From Chloranthus sessilifolius (taxonomy: Eukaryota > Streptophyta > Magnoliopsida > Chloranthales > Chloranthaceae): a DNA stretch of 64,000 nt. Under the pieces are notes generated by a model. That model was given only the letters and a program-made list of their open reading frames with translations. It searched no databases and had not been told where the DNA came from. The translations under genes and the position numbers were made by a program. Below are positions 44,248-56,416 of this stretch, piece by piece (position 1 is the stretch's first letter; the number at the start of each line of letters is the position of its first letter). Location of the stretch: NCBI GenBank assembly GCA_021018995.1, contig CM037593.1, positions 12,366,088 to 12,430,087 of the forward strand, in the 5' to 3' direction.

Positions 44248-44338
44248 GAGATAAGACCCTCAATAAGCTGCTTTTTTAATGATTCCGAAACTTGAGAGAT
44301 GAAGATTTTCTCAGCATCAGAAATCAGAAGCTTCCTGT
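44248..44338 (-). other. Possible exon, unidentified
   Basis: On the minus strand a pyrimidine-rich acceptor ('...cttctgctgcaacacag') precedes an open frame 'KLLISDAEKIFISQVSESLK' and then 'KQLIEGLISFS', ending in TGA. It may belong with the exon-like piece near 42.6 kb, but order and frame do not prove it. Confidence 0.3.
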
Positions 44339-44590
44339 GTTGCAGCAGAAGATTAAAGAAAAGAAACACAATCAAAAAATTGTTAGTATTTCTTATACCT
44401 TGTTACATTACTAGACTACAGAAATTAGAAACTCATTGACAAAGCTAATACTCTGATGTAAGTTGATCAATCTAAAGTTGAGATTGATCAACTTATGACT
44501 CTTAACAAAGTATCAGGTGTAGATGTTCCAAAAACAATGTTAGGAAATTAAGGATCTTCCTCTAATTAATTGAGATTTTGAAATACGTGT

Positions 44591-45632
44591 AAATAAATAC
44601 TTGTTGGGCTAGAAAAAGCGACAAGAAGATAAGAGTACACATGACTGAGATGTGTAAAACAATGATTACCACTTTGAAGCCTGAAGTTATCACCTTACAG
44701 GAAACGAAATGGGGCACCTATGATAGGCGAAAAGTTGCTTCCACACTCAGTGGTATTCAATGGGACTGGATCGGCGTGGACTCCGTGGGTGCATCGGGGG
44801 GCGTATTGGTAGCTTGGAACTCGATCTTATTCAACAAAATGGATGAGGAGGTGGGAGTATACACAGCTGCGGTCGTTCTTCGCACTAAAGCCACAGGAAA
44901 GACATGGATGTTCGCTGGTATTTTGGGCCATCAGTTGATAGAGAGGGGAGGGGTGAGTTCTAGTTCGAGCTTGCAGATATTGCAGCCAGATGGGACCTCC
45001 CGTTCTGTCTTGGGGAGACTTCAATGCCATCAGAGGGGAACACGAGAAGCAAGGAGAGGGCGCGGACGTTGCGGTCTAACACCTTCATTGCTGATTGGGC
45101 GCTGTTCGATCTCCCGCTTTCCGGAGGGAGATTCACTTGGTCGAATCTTCAGGATAATCCTTCTCTAAGCCGACTCGACAGATTTCTTTGTACGATGGAA
45201 TGGCTGGAATATTTCCCAGGGGCAAGGGTAGATGGCTTTGCCCAGGCTGTCTCCGATCATCGACCAATTCTGCTTTCCTGCGACTCGAGGGCCGTCTCCC
45301 TTCAGACTCGAGAACATGTGGCTTTTAGATGAGAATTTTCGGGCATTGGTCCCCACTTTGTGGAATGAAATGACGCCAGTTGGGACAACTGCTTTCAGAT
45401 TCATATCAAAATTGCAACACACAAAGGAAAGAATAAAGGCTTGGAACAAAGAGATGTTCGGCCAGATTCAAGTCAACAAAGAGAAGTTTTTGTTGAGGCT
45501 TAAGGAAATTGATAATCTGGAAGAAACAAGAAGGCTGGAAGAAGGAGAGAGAGAGGAAGGATATAGGGTTAAGCAGGATTTCAACAGGATGTGTATGGCA
45601 GAAGAGACTCATTGGAAACAAAAATCCCGGTA
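44591..45632 (+). pseudogene. L1 ORF2 endonuclease segment, plus-strand copy
   Basis: It reads 'LKPEVITLQETKWGTYDRRK' at 44677-44735, 'GASGGVLVAWNS' at 44790-44825 and 'FTWSNLQDNPSLSRLDRFLC' at about 45130-45190. 'AVSDHRPILLSCDSRA' (catalytic D-H) is at 45244-45291. One frameshift at about 44930-45060 removes the G-D-F-N motif. The segment ends abruptly at 45632 and is joined head-on to a minus-strand L1. A near-identical copy is at 46580-47560 in opposite orientation. Confidence 0.8.
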
Positions 45633-47568
45633 ACCAGATTTAACTATCTTCCCCGCCTGATCAACCCAACTAGAGCTTCTCCAACAATGTTGAATAAGAA
45701 AGGGAAAAGGGGATCTCCCTGCCGAATCCCTCTCGAACTCTTGAAGTACCCAGCTGGAGTACCATTAATCAAAACAGAGAACCAAGCCTATGAATAGCAC
45801 CCCTTTAACCATTTTCTCCAAATTGCACCGAAACTCATTCTCCCAAGCATATAGACGATGCATTCCCAACTTACCCGATCGTACACTTTTTCCATATCGA
45901 CCTTCCAAAGCGCCGCCGGCCGACGGTCACGATGAGCCGAATGTATAGTCTCTTGGGCCATCACCACCAGATCCACTAGCTGTCTTCCCCTAATGAAAGC
46001 TCCCTGATTATTGGAAATGACTTTCCCCAAAATCGGTTGGATTCTATTAGCAAGTACTTTGGCAATTGTCTTGTATAAACAGTTAATCAGACAAATCAGG
46101 CAGAAATTAGCGATGTCGTCGGCTCCTTCCCTTTCGGGGATAAGGGTGATGAACGTGGAGTTGAGGCTTCACCCTATGAAACCTGAATTGTGGAACTCAT
46201 GAAGCACTTCCATTATATCCGCTTTTAACGACATCCAAAAATTTTGGAAGAATTCCATCGTAAATCCGTCGGGGCCCGGTGCCTTGTTCTTTCCACTGAA
46301 CTTGATCACTCGCCAAACCTCCTCTTCCATAAACCGCATTTCCAAACCGGTCCTCTCATCCTCGGAGATGAACCGAAACTGGATCCCATCCAATCCAGGT
46401 CGGTGCAGTCTTTCATCCGAATACAGCCTTTTGTAGAACCCAACGATGTGCTCCTTGATCTGCTCTTCCCCGAATAGGACACCCCATCGTACGATTCTCC
46501 CTAAAGACTTGATTTGTTCCTCGCATTGGCAATAGCATGGAAGTATTTGGTGTTGGAATCACCCTATGTGTAGAAGTTCACTTTAGATTTTTGTTTCCAG
46601 TGAGTCTCTTCCGCCATACACATCTTGTTGAAATCCTGCTTAACCCTATATCTTTCCTCTCTCTCTCTCTCTCTCCTTCCTCCAGCCTTCTTGTTTCTTT
46701 CAGATTATCAATTTCCTTAAGCCTCAACAGCAGCTTCTCTTTGTTGACTTGGACCTGACCGAACACCTCTTTGTTCCAAGCCTTTATTCTTTCCTTTGTG
46801 TGTTGCAGTTTTGATATGAATCTGAAAGTAGCTGTCCCAACTGGCGTCGTTTCATTCCACAAAGTGGGGACCAAAGCCCGAAAATTCTCATCTAAAAGCC
46901 ACATGTTTTCGAGTCTGAAGGGAAACAGCCCTCGAGTCGCAGGAAAGCAGAATTGGTCGATGATCGGAGACAGCCCGGGCGAAGCCATCTACCCTTGCCC
47001 CTGGGAAATTATCCAGCCATTCCACCGTACAAAGAAATCTGTCGAGTCGGCTTAGAAAAGGATTATCCTGAAGATTCGACCAAGTGAATCTCGCTCCGAA
47101 AAGCGGGAGATCGAACAGCGCCCAATCAGCAATGAAGGTGTTAAAGCCACGCATGACCACAACGTCCAGCAGTCCACCTTGCTTCTCGTGTTCCCCTCTG
47201 ATGGCATTGAAGTCGCCCCCAAGAAAGAACGGGTGGTCCCATCTGGCTGCAATAGCTGCAAGCTCGAACCATAACTCACCCCTCTCTCTATCAACTGATG
47301 GCCCGTAAATACCAGCGAACATCCATGTCTTTCCTATGGCTTTAGTGCGAAGAACGACCCCAGCTGTGTATACTCCCACCTCCTCATCCATTTTGTCGAA
47401 TAAGGTCGAGTTCCAAGCTACCAATATGCCCCCCGATGCACCCACAGAGTCCACGCCGATCCAATCCCATCGAATACCACCGAGTGTGGAAGCAACTTTT
47501 CGCCTATCACAGGTGCCCCATTTTGTTTCCTGTAAGGTGATAACTTCAGGCTTCAAAGCCTCCCTCTG
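45633..47568 (-). mobile_element. L1 LINE fragment, minus strand (endonuclease to mid-RT)
   Basis: Reading leftward: endonuclease 'VITLQETKWGTCDRRKVAST' (from about 47545) and 'FFLGGDFNAIRGEHEKQGG' (about 47225-47170). 'AVSDHRPILLSCDSRA' (about 46975-46930) comes next, then the linker. RT start 'GKNKAPGPDGFTMEFFQNFW' (about 46295-46235) and 'WKVDMEKVYDRVSW' (about 45910-45870) follow, then F-N-I-V-G-E-A-L near 45690. It is cut just before the F-A-D-D catalytic block. Confidence 0.85.
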
Positions 47569-48095
47569 ATTTTTTATTTTTTTTTCTTCCTCCTTTTTGT
47601 GGTCTTTGCTCCATATTTGTGGTCTAGCCCCTAGCTTTGCTCTTTTAAAAAAAATTTACACGATCTTGTTCGTTTACTAAAAAAAAAAAAAGAAACCCAA
47701 CAAACAGAGCCCTACATTTCACTTTAGTAGCATCTTTAATTCCAATTAGACTAGAAACCCTTCAGTAGTCTTCCCCTTTATGCTTGTGCAAGAGCCCTCC
47801 AATGCCAGTAGGGCCCAAGTTACCAAGAAAATCCATCAAAGTCCAACTTGATCAGGCAACCATCAATTAACTACCTTCTCCACCTTATTATACCAAATTA
47901 CTAATCTTCAAAGTCATCTACTCTAATTTCTTTGCTTTCTTTTCTAATTTTAACCTAATTCATCATTTTCGATTTGCTGTCACTAATCACTTTCCTCATC
48001 GATAGCCTTATCTTTGAAATTTGAATATTCGATTGTTCCTCTCCTTCCATATGCCCAACATATTACATACGGTAAAGCATGCCATGATAATTGTC
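47569..48095. other. Intergenic, T-rich start
   Basis: It starts with a T-rich run at 47569-47590 abutting the L1 5' break and contains an A run at 47679-47690. No gene or repeat family is recognised. Confidence 0.4.
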
Positions 48096-49160
48096 TTCTT
48101 TTTTTATCAGCAACAAAGAAAAATATACTAAAAATACAAAAGGAACAGATACGAAACCTCAAGGCCAGTGAGGAGCTGGAGCCAAAACTCGAAAGTGATC
48201 CCAGCCTGAACAGGCAGCCCAAAACACATCTGCAAGGCCCTCTTCTAGCAAGAGGAAGTTCGATTACACACAAGTTTTCCCACTCCTCAAGAAAGTTTTT
48301 GCCCTCCAGATCCTCCTTATTAACAGTGAGTCTGACCCAGTGTACAGCGAAATCTCTAGCTGACTTCATTGCCAAATGAACCGGATTCCTTCTTTTCAGA
48401 AGATTCCGCCATTTCTTTCCAACCAAAAGGACCACATAACTGCAAAACAGTAATGTTCCAAAACTCTTCCTTAATCCCTTGAAACTCCACACCATACCAG
48501 CTGGCTAACAGTTGACCACAGCTTTTCAGGAATGCCCATTTGACATTAAAAACCTCCAAAACCATAAACCAAACTCTCTGGGCACCCAACAACAAATCAT
48601 GACATGATCAATGGACTCCCTTTTTGCAGAGAAAGGACACATCTATTTCTGATATGGACTCCCATCTTGTTTAAATTGGTCGAGTGTGAGGGACTTCTCC
48701 ACACCACCGTCCACCCGCAAAACTAATTCTTAGAAGGGATTTCACTTTCCATAGGTTCGACCAAGCATGTCTCATAAGATGCCGCCTGCGAAGGGTGGAG
48801 TAGATCTAACCGTGAATTTTCCTTTCTTAGTACGCCTCCATAACCTGACATCTCTCCCCAAATGATTTCTCTCCGCAGCAGAAAGGGTATCCATCAGCAT
48901 CATATATTCATCCAACTCATCATCCTTCAAATTTCTTCTGAAACATTCCACACCAAGTCCTCATTATGCAATGAGAACATATCAGACAAAGCCGCTTCAG
49001 GGGAGACAGCAAGACGAAATATTTTGGGGAATCTTTGCCGAAACGATTTATCCCCAAACCATCTATCCCACCAAAACTTGATCATGTCTCCTTGGCCCCC
49101 AACTAAAAGTAATCCCTCTTTCAAAATCTTCCCTGAATTTCTGTTGTGATACAAGTTCTA
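48096..49160 (-). mobile_element. 5'-truncated L1, minus strand (zf-RVT to poly(A))
   Basis: The minus strand encodes 'GDMIKFWWDRWFGDKSFRQR' (about 49110-49050) and a zf-RVT block with C-P-F-S-A...D-H-V-M-I-C-C-W (about 48640-48590). The terminal 'CGPFGWKEMAESSEKK' and a 3' UTR follow, ending in a short poly(A), the T run at 48100-48106. RT and endonuclease are absent. Confidence 0.7.
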
Positions 49161-50648
49161 TTTGGCTATTTGCATCGTAGGCAACGTACTATAGGGGCAA
49201 ATTATTGTTTCAAACTAAAATTAGCTTAGGAAGGATATATCGTGAACGCTGAAGGATTGATTTTCCCTAGAAATGTTTTCGTCATTATCGTTATCAGTAC
49301 CTTGTACCATATAATTTTATTTAGAGTTTGAATCATAAGCTTAGAGAAATAATGTAGCATTTGTGATTGGGTGCTCTATTTTCCTTGTTCATACAGATTT
49401 TGTGTAGCTTTTCATCTTTCTATTGCTCGCCTGCCCTCAATGAAGACGAAAAATGAGATTGCAGACTCATGTAAAAGAAGTGTTGCTTAGACAAGAGGTA
49501 GAGAGTATAAAAAAGGAAAAATAATTCCAATAACAAGTACCATATTTATTTTTAGTTCCTTGCTGTATATTTGACAATATTCTTAAGTTCCTTCGTTGTT
49601 GTTTAATTCATTCAAAATGCTCCACCTACAACATTGAACTTTAAGCAACCGCACAAGACTTATAATTTTTGGCTCATTATTTCTGTCCAAAGAAAGTTTT
49701 GTGCCATTTTTGGATCATGAGGCGCTAAAATATACCAACACCAAAAGGAAGTTAAATCATCCTCATGCTAGGAAGATATCATAATTCAAAAAATTTACCT
49801 TTGTGTTACATCACAAATCCATAAGGTGGTCAATGCACTTGGGAAGCAGATGGTTCTCCTTGGTATACTATCCCTGAAGATTGTTGGGTTAGGATCTATA
49901 ATGTTGTTTCATTCAGAGATCCTTATTTCAGCAATTTACTTGAGAAGATATTTTTAGCCCTAAAATATGAACTCATGGTCACCGTCACCCTCACAGCCTT
50001 GCCTCACTTATACTAGTGGTCGAAATAAGCCCTCAAGAAGTTTTGACAAGATTTTTACAACCAGCTGCCTAACTGAGGCTAACCCTCTTTCTCACCCAGG
50101 ATAGAGACTAGCATAGGCAGAGTAAGAAAGTGAAATTCTTCTATGGTGGACGTAGGGGCCTGAAATTGCAGACAGTGATTTTCCCTTAATGTCAGTAGAT
50201 GAGCCACAAGAAAGTTTAAATGGCCGGATGGTACCAAAGTTGTACTGCCCGGTATCAGACCAGGGCAGTCCAAACCCCAAAGGGTCAAATACCAAGTCCC
50301 ACATTATCACCCAGTATCAACCCTCTTAGGGATTCTAACTGCCAATAGAAATGGGAAGGTGCGCACCGCCATAGTATGCAGGTACCAGTACCAGAGCTGA
50401 AATTTAATACCTTGGGAACAAAGCATAAAGCTTTCACTCAGAGATTTGCTAATATCATGGATGATATTCAAGATTGCTCGAGTAGGCAAAATATTTCATT
50501 TTTTCATGTCTTACTCCTTTGTGAAAGAGGGAAAAACTTTCTTTACTTATGGGTGAGAAAATACCCCTTAATTAGCTTCTACATAGGTCTTTCTGTCTCT
50601 ACTTCTTCAGAAGTCTTTCAGTAAGCTATCAAAAAAGAAAGTCAAATC
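49161..50648. other. Intergenic and probable 3' UTR of the ubiquitin protease
   Basis: No family-like frame is seen. The part adjoining 50649 on the minus strand would be 3' UTR. At 50060-50310 both strands have open frames across moderately G+C-rich sequence that looks repeat-derived, but I cannot name it. Confidence 0.35.
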
Positions 50649-52281
50649 TTACTTCAAATTAGCCTCAGAAGAAGCATTGCCTTCTTGTGCACGTTTCCTC
50701 TTTCCGACACGCATGAAGTTGTGTACTTGGTCAACCCAACCACATGATTGTAGAACTGAAGTTGCTTCGTCAGAAAGCCTGAGAAAAAAAAACATTGGAA
50801 CAAAGATAAGCAATTACTAATGATAAACAAAAAGCATCAACATATGGCTGTTAAAAATTAAACAGAATAATTATGGATGCAATTACACAGCAGTGATAAC
50901 CTATCCTATACAATTAGTAAGAAAAAAATATTTAACATGCCGGGGATATAGACTCCCTTTTTTTCTATGCAGTGAACTAAATAGCTTAAGGAAAGTAAGC
51001 AATATAAAAGAAATATCAAAAGTAAGCCTAGAAAAAATAGCTTATAAATTACAGCATTCAAAGAAATACTAATCAACAAGGACACTTAATTAGCCATGAA
51101 CAAGTCTAACAATTCAAGTAAAAGTATATTATAATAGATCATAATTCACTGACACAAAAGGATACTATGGTCAACCACTAATCATTCATAGAAAACAAAA
51201 GCATGAAATTGAGAAGCATTTTCTTCTTGAGAATGACTTACACTTCTTTAAACTTTTCAAGTTTCGCCAGAGAATCCCCTTCCCATAAAATGTGGTCAGT
51301 GTGTTGCACCAGGCATCTTCTTGTCCAGACAAATTGCAGGACTTTTTCGCAAGGGTAGCCATCTCAGAATCAATTTTTTCAGATCTACTACCCACTGCTA
51401 CCACCTCGTCAGTAACATTCTCACGTACTTCTGTTTTTATCAAATTAAGACCATTGCTCTGGACTTCTCCATTTCTATCTGGTAATAACAATGTTCGCTT
51501 GCTTCCACAGTTCAGAACATCAGAAGTTTTTTTTCTGTCAGAACCATTACTGTCGGATATTGATGAACTCTCTCTCTTTTCTGTAACTTTAGATTCTTTA
51601 GCATTGGGTATTGATGATGCAGTAATCTTTTCTGAACCTGTTGCTTCTTCAATTTCACATTTTATCTCTGTCGAAACACCATTCTGCACCTTTACATTCC
51701 CATTCCCATTCCCATTTGCGTGGATTCTTTTGGATTCAAGGCTTTTAAAATTGCCAAATTTTATTCGTGAATTTGAACAAATTTTCCCATTTTTTGACAT
51801 TGCTGAAATGTCCTTCTCACAGCGATCTGACCCATGTGGTCTTGGTGCCAATGGTGGTTTCAACGGGACAGTTGCCTTCCGACTTACTGATACATCATGT
51901 CCATTGCAATCTGGAGACTTCACTCCATAGACACATCCATTTTTGGCTGGCCTTGGTCTTTGATTAGTACGGGAGAAGAACAGAATATAAACCTTCTCTG
52001 ACAAAACCTCCTCCAGGGTTGCAAGTGAAACATGCGAATCGTTACAGCAATACCAGCGGCCAGTCGCATCCTGTGATCCACAAATTTAAATCAGCTAAAC
52101 AAATACAGTGGCTTATATAGAGTCAAACAAAAAAAAATCCCAAGAATCCCAACTGGCAAAAATGGACAAGTATGAACAGATCACAGGAAGAAACCTTAAT
52201 GTATGCATAATAGTGCCCAGATTCAGGCGAGTATCCTGAATGAATGATGCTTCCAAAAAGGTTATACGCTGGTTGTGTATC
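50649..52281 (-). pseudogene. Ubiquitin-specific protease (UBP25-like), three 3' exons
   Basis: The family removes ubiquitin from proteins; the catalytic triad is Cys, His and Asp/Asn. Three exons are visible. 52195-52281 encodes 'YNLFGSIIHSGYSPESGHYY' with the catalytic-His box. 51242-52070 encodes 'GRWYCCNDSHVS' with the Asp box, 'EEVLSEKVYILFFSRTNQRP' and a Ser/Lys-rich tail. 50649-50778 encodes 'LSDEATSVLQSCGWVDQVHN' to a TAA stop. Introns 52071-52194 and 50779-51241 have GT..AG ends, the latter with donor GTAAGT. A 1-2 bp frameshift near 51295-51315 separates the tail frame from 'DHILWEGDSLAKLEKFKEV'. The Cys-box exons are not found up to 54.68 kb, where a copia element begins. It may be a fragment or a gene split by TEs. 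Confidence 0.75.
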
Positions 52282-54682
52282 CTGCAGTGACATGTGCAAG
52301 TAAATCATTTTAAAATGCCAAAATGATTATAAAAAAAAAAGCAAATCCAACTATGAAATGAATCTACAGGCACTGAATTTAAATCATTCTCCTATGCAAT
52401 GAATCTACAGGCACTAAATCATTCTCCTATGTTCAATTTATCATAGGAGAATACTAACCTCACATCTTTCACTGTAAGTTTAGCAATGGCCGCAAAGTCA
52501 TTTGGTCCCAATATACCCCCATATAGCAAGCTTTTTGTTTTGTGATAAAGTGGTAAATTCATAGGATGGCATTGGTGTCAAAAATTTTGAAAGCCAAGGT
52601 ATTATATAATCATTTTCAGTTATTAAAACATACCTCAAGTTTCAAGATATTTTACAGATGTCATCAAAAGAATTTACTTCTTTATTCCCGTTTTATCAAA
52701 CAATGACCAAAAAAAAAAAGCTTCATTGAGGTATTTTGGCCCATACGATTATTGTGGACATTGGTAACCTCAAAATGAAGGATGTGACACAGCATTCTCC
52801 TTATCATATAGCACATTAAGACAAACAACAATCATCCATTTTCTAGCATGACTTTTTGGAAAAGGTCTTGATCAAATCAGTAGTATTAAAAGCCTTTTCC
52901 ATTTCTAACCTACGTGAGCAGCAAAGGTGAGGCAAGGCTAAGTCGAAACAAGAGTATATAAGTTGATGGACTAGGGTGGAATAGTCCAACTAGCCTAGTC
53001 AAAAGTTCAACACAGACAATTAATTTTGATATCCATGGAAAACCCTAAACCAAGAACCCTCTTTGGAGGGCATTTTGTCATCCTATCCCTCCAAAGTAAC
53101 TTTTAGTTTTTGAGGGAAGGTAGACAATCCACTATAAACACATTTGCGGTTTATTTCAATAGGTTTTAGAGATCAAATCCAAAGATATTAAAATTTTCTC
53201 AAGATTGAGATTTAAAAATTAAAAATTTTAAAAATTCTTAAAATCAACCCATCTTCATTTTTGTGTTTCTTTTTTTCTCACGCCTTCTTTTACAATTGTG
53301 TAGGACCTCCTACGCCATCTTCAGATAATTACCCAAACCCTAATCTCTTAGCAGATTATAAAATAAAAAATACATTTATTGTTAAAGAAAAATGTCATCA
53401 TTTTCTTTCATAGCAATAAAAAACTTATCTAGGTTGAAATATGGGTGAGTTCTTTAACTCTGAAGAAATAACACAAACATGGCTAATTTCTATGTGAAGT
53501 ATACTAGTGGGGAAATTCTCCACCATAAGAATATTGGGATAAATGCCGCTGAATGGCATAAAGATTCCAATTATGTAGATTAGAGTATCTACCAAGGAAT
53601 ACAAAAAAAGGAGAAAAACATAAAAACATATCCATAATCCATAAAGTTTTTCTTTTTTGATCGGTATAATCCATGAGGTTATCGAGCACGAACAAGAACA
53701 AGTAAAACAAGTGAAAACTATAAAAATGGGGTCCTCACTTAAAACAAAAAGTCTTTGAGTCCAAAAAAAAGGACCTATGGACTTGTTTTTCAGTTTTAGT
53801 CCCAAACAGGCTGTAAAGAAGAGAAAGGGAAGACAAACAGTGATCAGGAGTAAATATAGAAAGAATGAGGGGTGCCATTACACAGCAGAGTCGCTTTACG
53901 TAGAGGGTATACCTATTTGGCTCAGGTGGAGAGTTTATAAGACTTGCAGAGTCAACCCCAAACAGATGTGAATCGGGAACCAAAGAAGAAAATGAGAAAA
54001 GGGAAGAGGAAATAGGGGGGCGAAGGAGGTTTATATGGTGTGGCAACAAGAATAATTAGGAGCTGTTTTTCAGAACTAATTAAAGTAAACAGAGTTAAGT
54101 TAGACCTTAAAATAGAGCAGAATAAAACACAGATGGACAGAGGCTATAAAGACTGTCATGGGAGCTCGTATATTGATGTTAAAAGAGTATCATGGGAGCT
54201 TGTAACCAGAAAAGAGAAGTTCCAGGTCTGTGCAACAGAAGTTTCGAAGTTATTGGAATGCTGGACTAAAACAGTAGAATGAAGAGCGAGTAAATGGAGG
54301 CTGCAGAAGTGGTCTGCATATTGCATCATTATTGTTAAAGAACATGGCACATGGCTTCAAGCAATCCAAGTCATCAAGATAATATTTATGCATTGAATTA
54401 AAATATGGCCACAAATTACTCATTGGAGGATCTGAAATATCCAATCTATGCATTCTAGAATGAACAGCTGTTCATATTTTTTAAATGGTTAAAATTAAAG
54501 TGCACCAATCAGATGGTTATAATCCTAAAATAGGCATATTTTTTGGTTGAGACGTGTCAATGATGGGTTGCTAGTTGAACTATTTGGATTAATCAAATAT
54601 GTGTGCCACATGCCCTGAAAGTATATGGTCCTGACATAATCTTTTTAAAGGTGGTCATAGGAGGCAACTTTATTGACATACA
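52282..54682. other. Upstream of the protease exons: AT-rich, nothing recognised
   Basis: I searched the minus strand for further protease exons and found none. A minus-strand stretch near 52445-52520 reads 'GGILGPNDFAAIAKLTVKDV' but has no recognised family. Long frames at 53425-53805 and 53735-54049 are hydrophobic, T-rich shadows. Confidence 0.4.
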
Positions 54683-54918
54683 TGTTGGTGCATGTGTTTG
54701 ATAATGGTATATAATTGTAGTACAGTGTGTATTAGTGTGTCCTATGTATTGGAGTATACTTGTCTTTTTTATATTAAAGGCTAGTGTCTCTCTAACCTAA
54801 GCCATTCCATCATTTCTTGTCTCTCTCTCTCTCTCCCTCTCTGTCTATGGCTGCCTCTCTCTCTCAACCCTTATCCTATTCAATACATTAACCGTGCACA
54901 TCTCTACTAGAGTTCTAT
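54683..54918 (+). repeat. Copia B 5' LTR
   Basis: It starts TGTTGGTGCATG, resembles the copia A LTR at 40414, and contains CT-rich microsatellite sequence (about 54820-54845). It ends just before the PBS. About 236 bp, which is short, as usual for small copia families. The 3' mate lies outside the window. Confidence 0.65.
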
Positions 54919-54919
54919 T

Positions 54920-54932
54920 TGGTATCAGAGCC
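54920..54932 (+). promoter_or_regulatory. Copia B primer-binding site (tRNA-iMet)
   Basis: TGGTATCAGAGCC, the standard plant initiator-Met tRNA complement, directly follows the 5' LTR. Confidence 0.88.
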
Positions 54933-55869
54933 TTGCCTTATTAGACCCATCACTACATGAAAGCTTTGCTATGTCAACATGTCGTCATGTTAATGTCAGC
55001 GGATCAAAATTTTGACCTCGGATTGGGACAAATTTTTTGGAGTTTGGATCGATTTTATTTCATGCAACTTTTTCTTGGATCGATGTCAGATAATGGGTCC
55101 CATTCTTGAAGGTGTTCTGAACTCATATTTGCTTCCTTGTTTTATCAATTGATTCACAGCTTTCAGAGTCCTAGATCTTCATGCAAGCTTTTTCCACCTC
55201 CAAATGGTATGGTCTGCATCTGCTTTCCTCTATGAAATGTTTATGGTGGTTTCATTTAATTTTGTGCAATACTGACATATTTATGTCATTGTTTCTTGCT
55301 CACGAGTGTATGTTTCTGAACATCGATTTGGAACATTGCCTCCCCTAGTATTGATCTAATATAGATTTGTGTTTTTGGCTTTCAAATACTGCTCTGCTGC
55401 AGATTCCATGTATAAAATGATATTTTTACTCTCAGTGGAGTTTCAAATTTGTTTCAAACTCATATTGATTCAAGATTCATTGTGGTCGAAAATTCTGGTG
55501 GATCTTTATCGACTGTCCATTGGCTATATTTTTTACTGGAAATCTGGTTGTCATCTTTTATCTCAGGATTTGTGTTGTGCGGAGAAGGATTGATGAAGTG
55601 CTCTTGGTTGAGCTTGAATATGGGTCACGGGTTGCCAGCCTTGATGTGTATGGTATGGTAGCTACTGTTTGGATAAAGTTTTGTGGACAGTTTCGTGTTT
55701 TATGTTGTGGATGTTATTGCTGCCCCTATACCTGCACAGTAGGTGTTTGATATGATACTTGTGACAGTTTCTAGTTGTTTTTGCTACCTTCTAATTTTTT
55801 AAAGATTGACATAGCCTGGTATTGTATCCATTTGGTTGCCAGTCAGAGCTAACCGTCATGACTCTTTCA

Positions 55870-56416
55870 TATTTATCTCTTCCCACTCACAGCATGTTAC
55901 TTCAGATCTGGCGGCCACTTCTTCACCTTCTCCTACACACTGGGCTATTGACTCTAGGCTACCGACATAAGACTTGAGATTCTCAAGGTTATTTGTCTTA
56001 TTCTCCTCCATCATCATCATCCTCTCGGATTCAGTTGATGGTTCATCTACTACTTTTGTAGGAGTAGGAATCATTCTAGCATCATCTACCCTTTCTTTGT
56101 CTCGTTTACTTCATGTTCTCCATCTATTTCTAAACTTGCTTTCAGTTAGTAGTATTGCTCAACATTTAAACTGTTCCATTGCTTTTTATCATTTATAGGG
56201 TAAAGTCATTGAGAGAAGCGGCCTATACTTTTTGAATGCAGTAAATAAGTGCCCTATGGTTGTCAATGATGCCAATTACACCTCTCATTCATTTGTTCAA
56301 TATCTTAAAGATCATGGATTGTGTGTCAATTTTAATGTCCCTATACTCCTCAAAATGATGGAGTTGCTGACCACAAACATAGACATTGTATTGGTGTTAC
56401 TCTATCTTTATTGAGG
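55870..56416 (+). pseudogene. Copia B protease / gag-pre-integrase / integrase start
   Basis: Blocks in order: 'HWAIDS' (from the usual W-I-I-D-S-G-A) at about 55940. 'TTFVGVGIILASSTLSLSRL' at about 56050-56110 and 'LLSVSSIAQHLNCSIAFYHL' at 56140-56198 follow. 'SHSFVQYLKDHG' is at about 56286-56325, then the P-Q-x-N-G-V-A-E-R block decayed to '..LLKMMELLTTN'. The same blocks occur in copia A. Confidence 0.75.

Larger units (their letters stand above)
41534..44590. other. Long gene-poor stretch with two possible minus-strand exons
   Basis: Plus-strand frames at 42028-42361 overlap each other in several frames and carry no family signal. Two short minus-strand stretches look exon-like and are listed separately. 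Otherwise nothing is recognisable. Confidence 0.4.

Noticed and set aside
44591..47568. Twin-priming inversion of a single L1
   Set aside because: Twin priming does not duplicate the segment, but the endonuclease region is present twice in opposite orientations.
51292..51930. 212-codon plus-strand frame
   Set aside because: It is the antisense shadow of the ubiquitin protease exon 51242-52070, which has correct motifs and splice sites on the minus strand.
53425..54049. Hydrophobic minus-strand frames that could look like membrane proteins
   Set aside because: T-rich sequence translated as Phe/Leu/Ser. There is no family signal and no conserved start.
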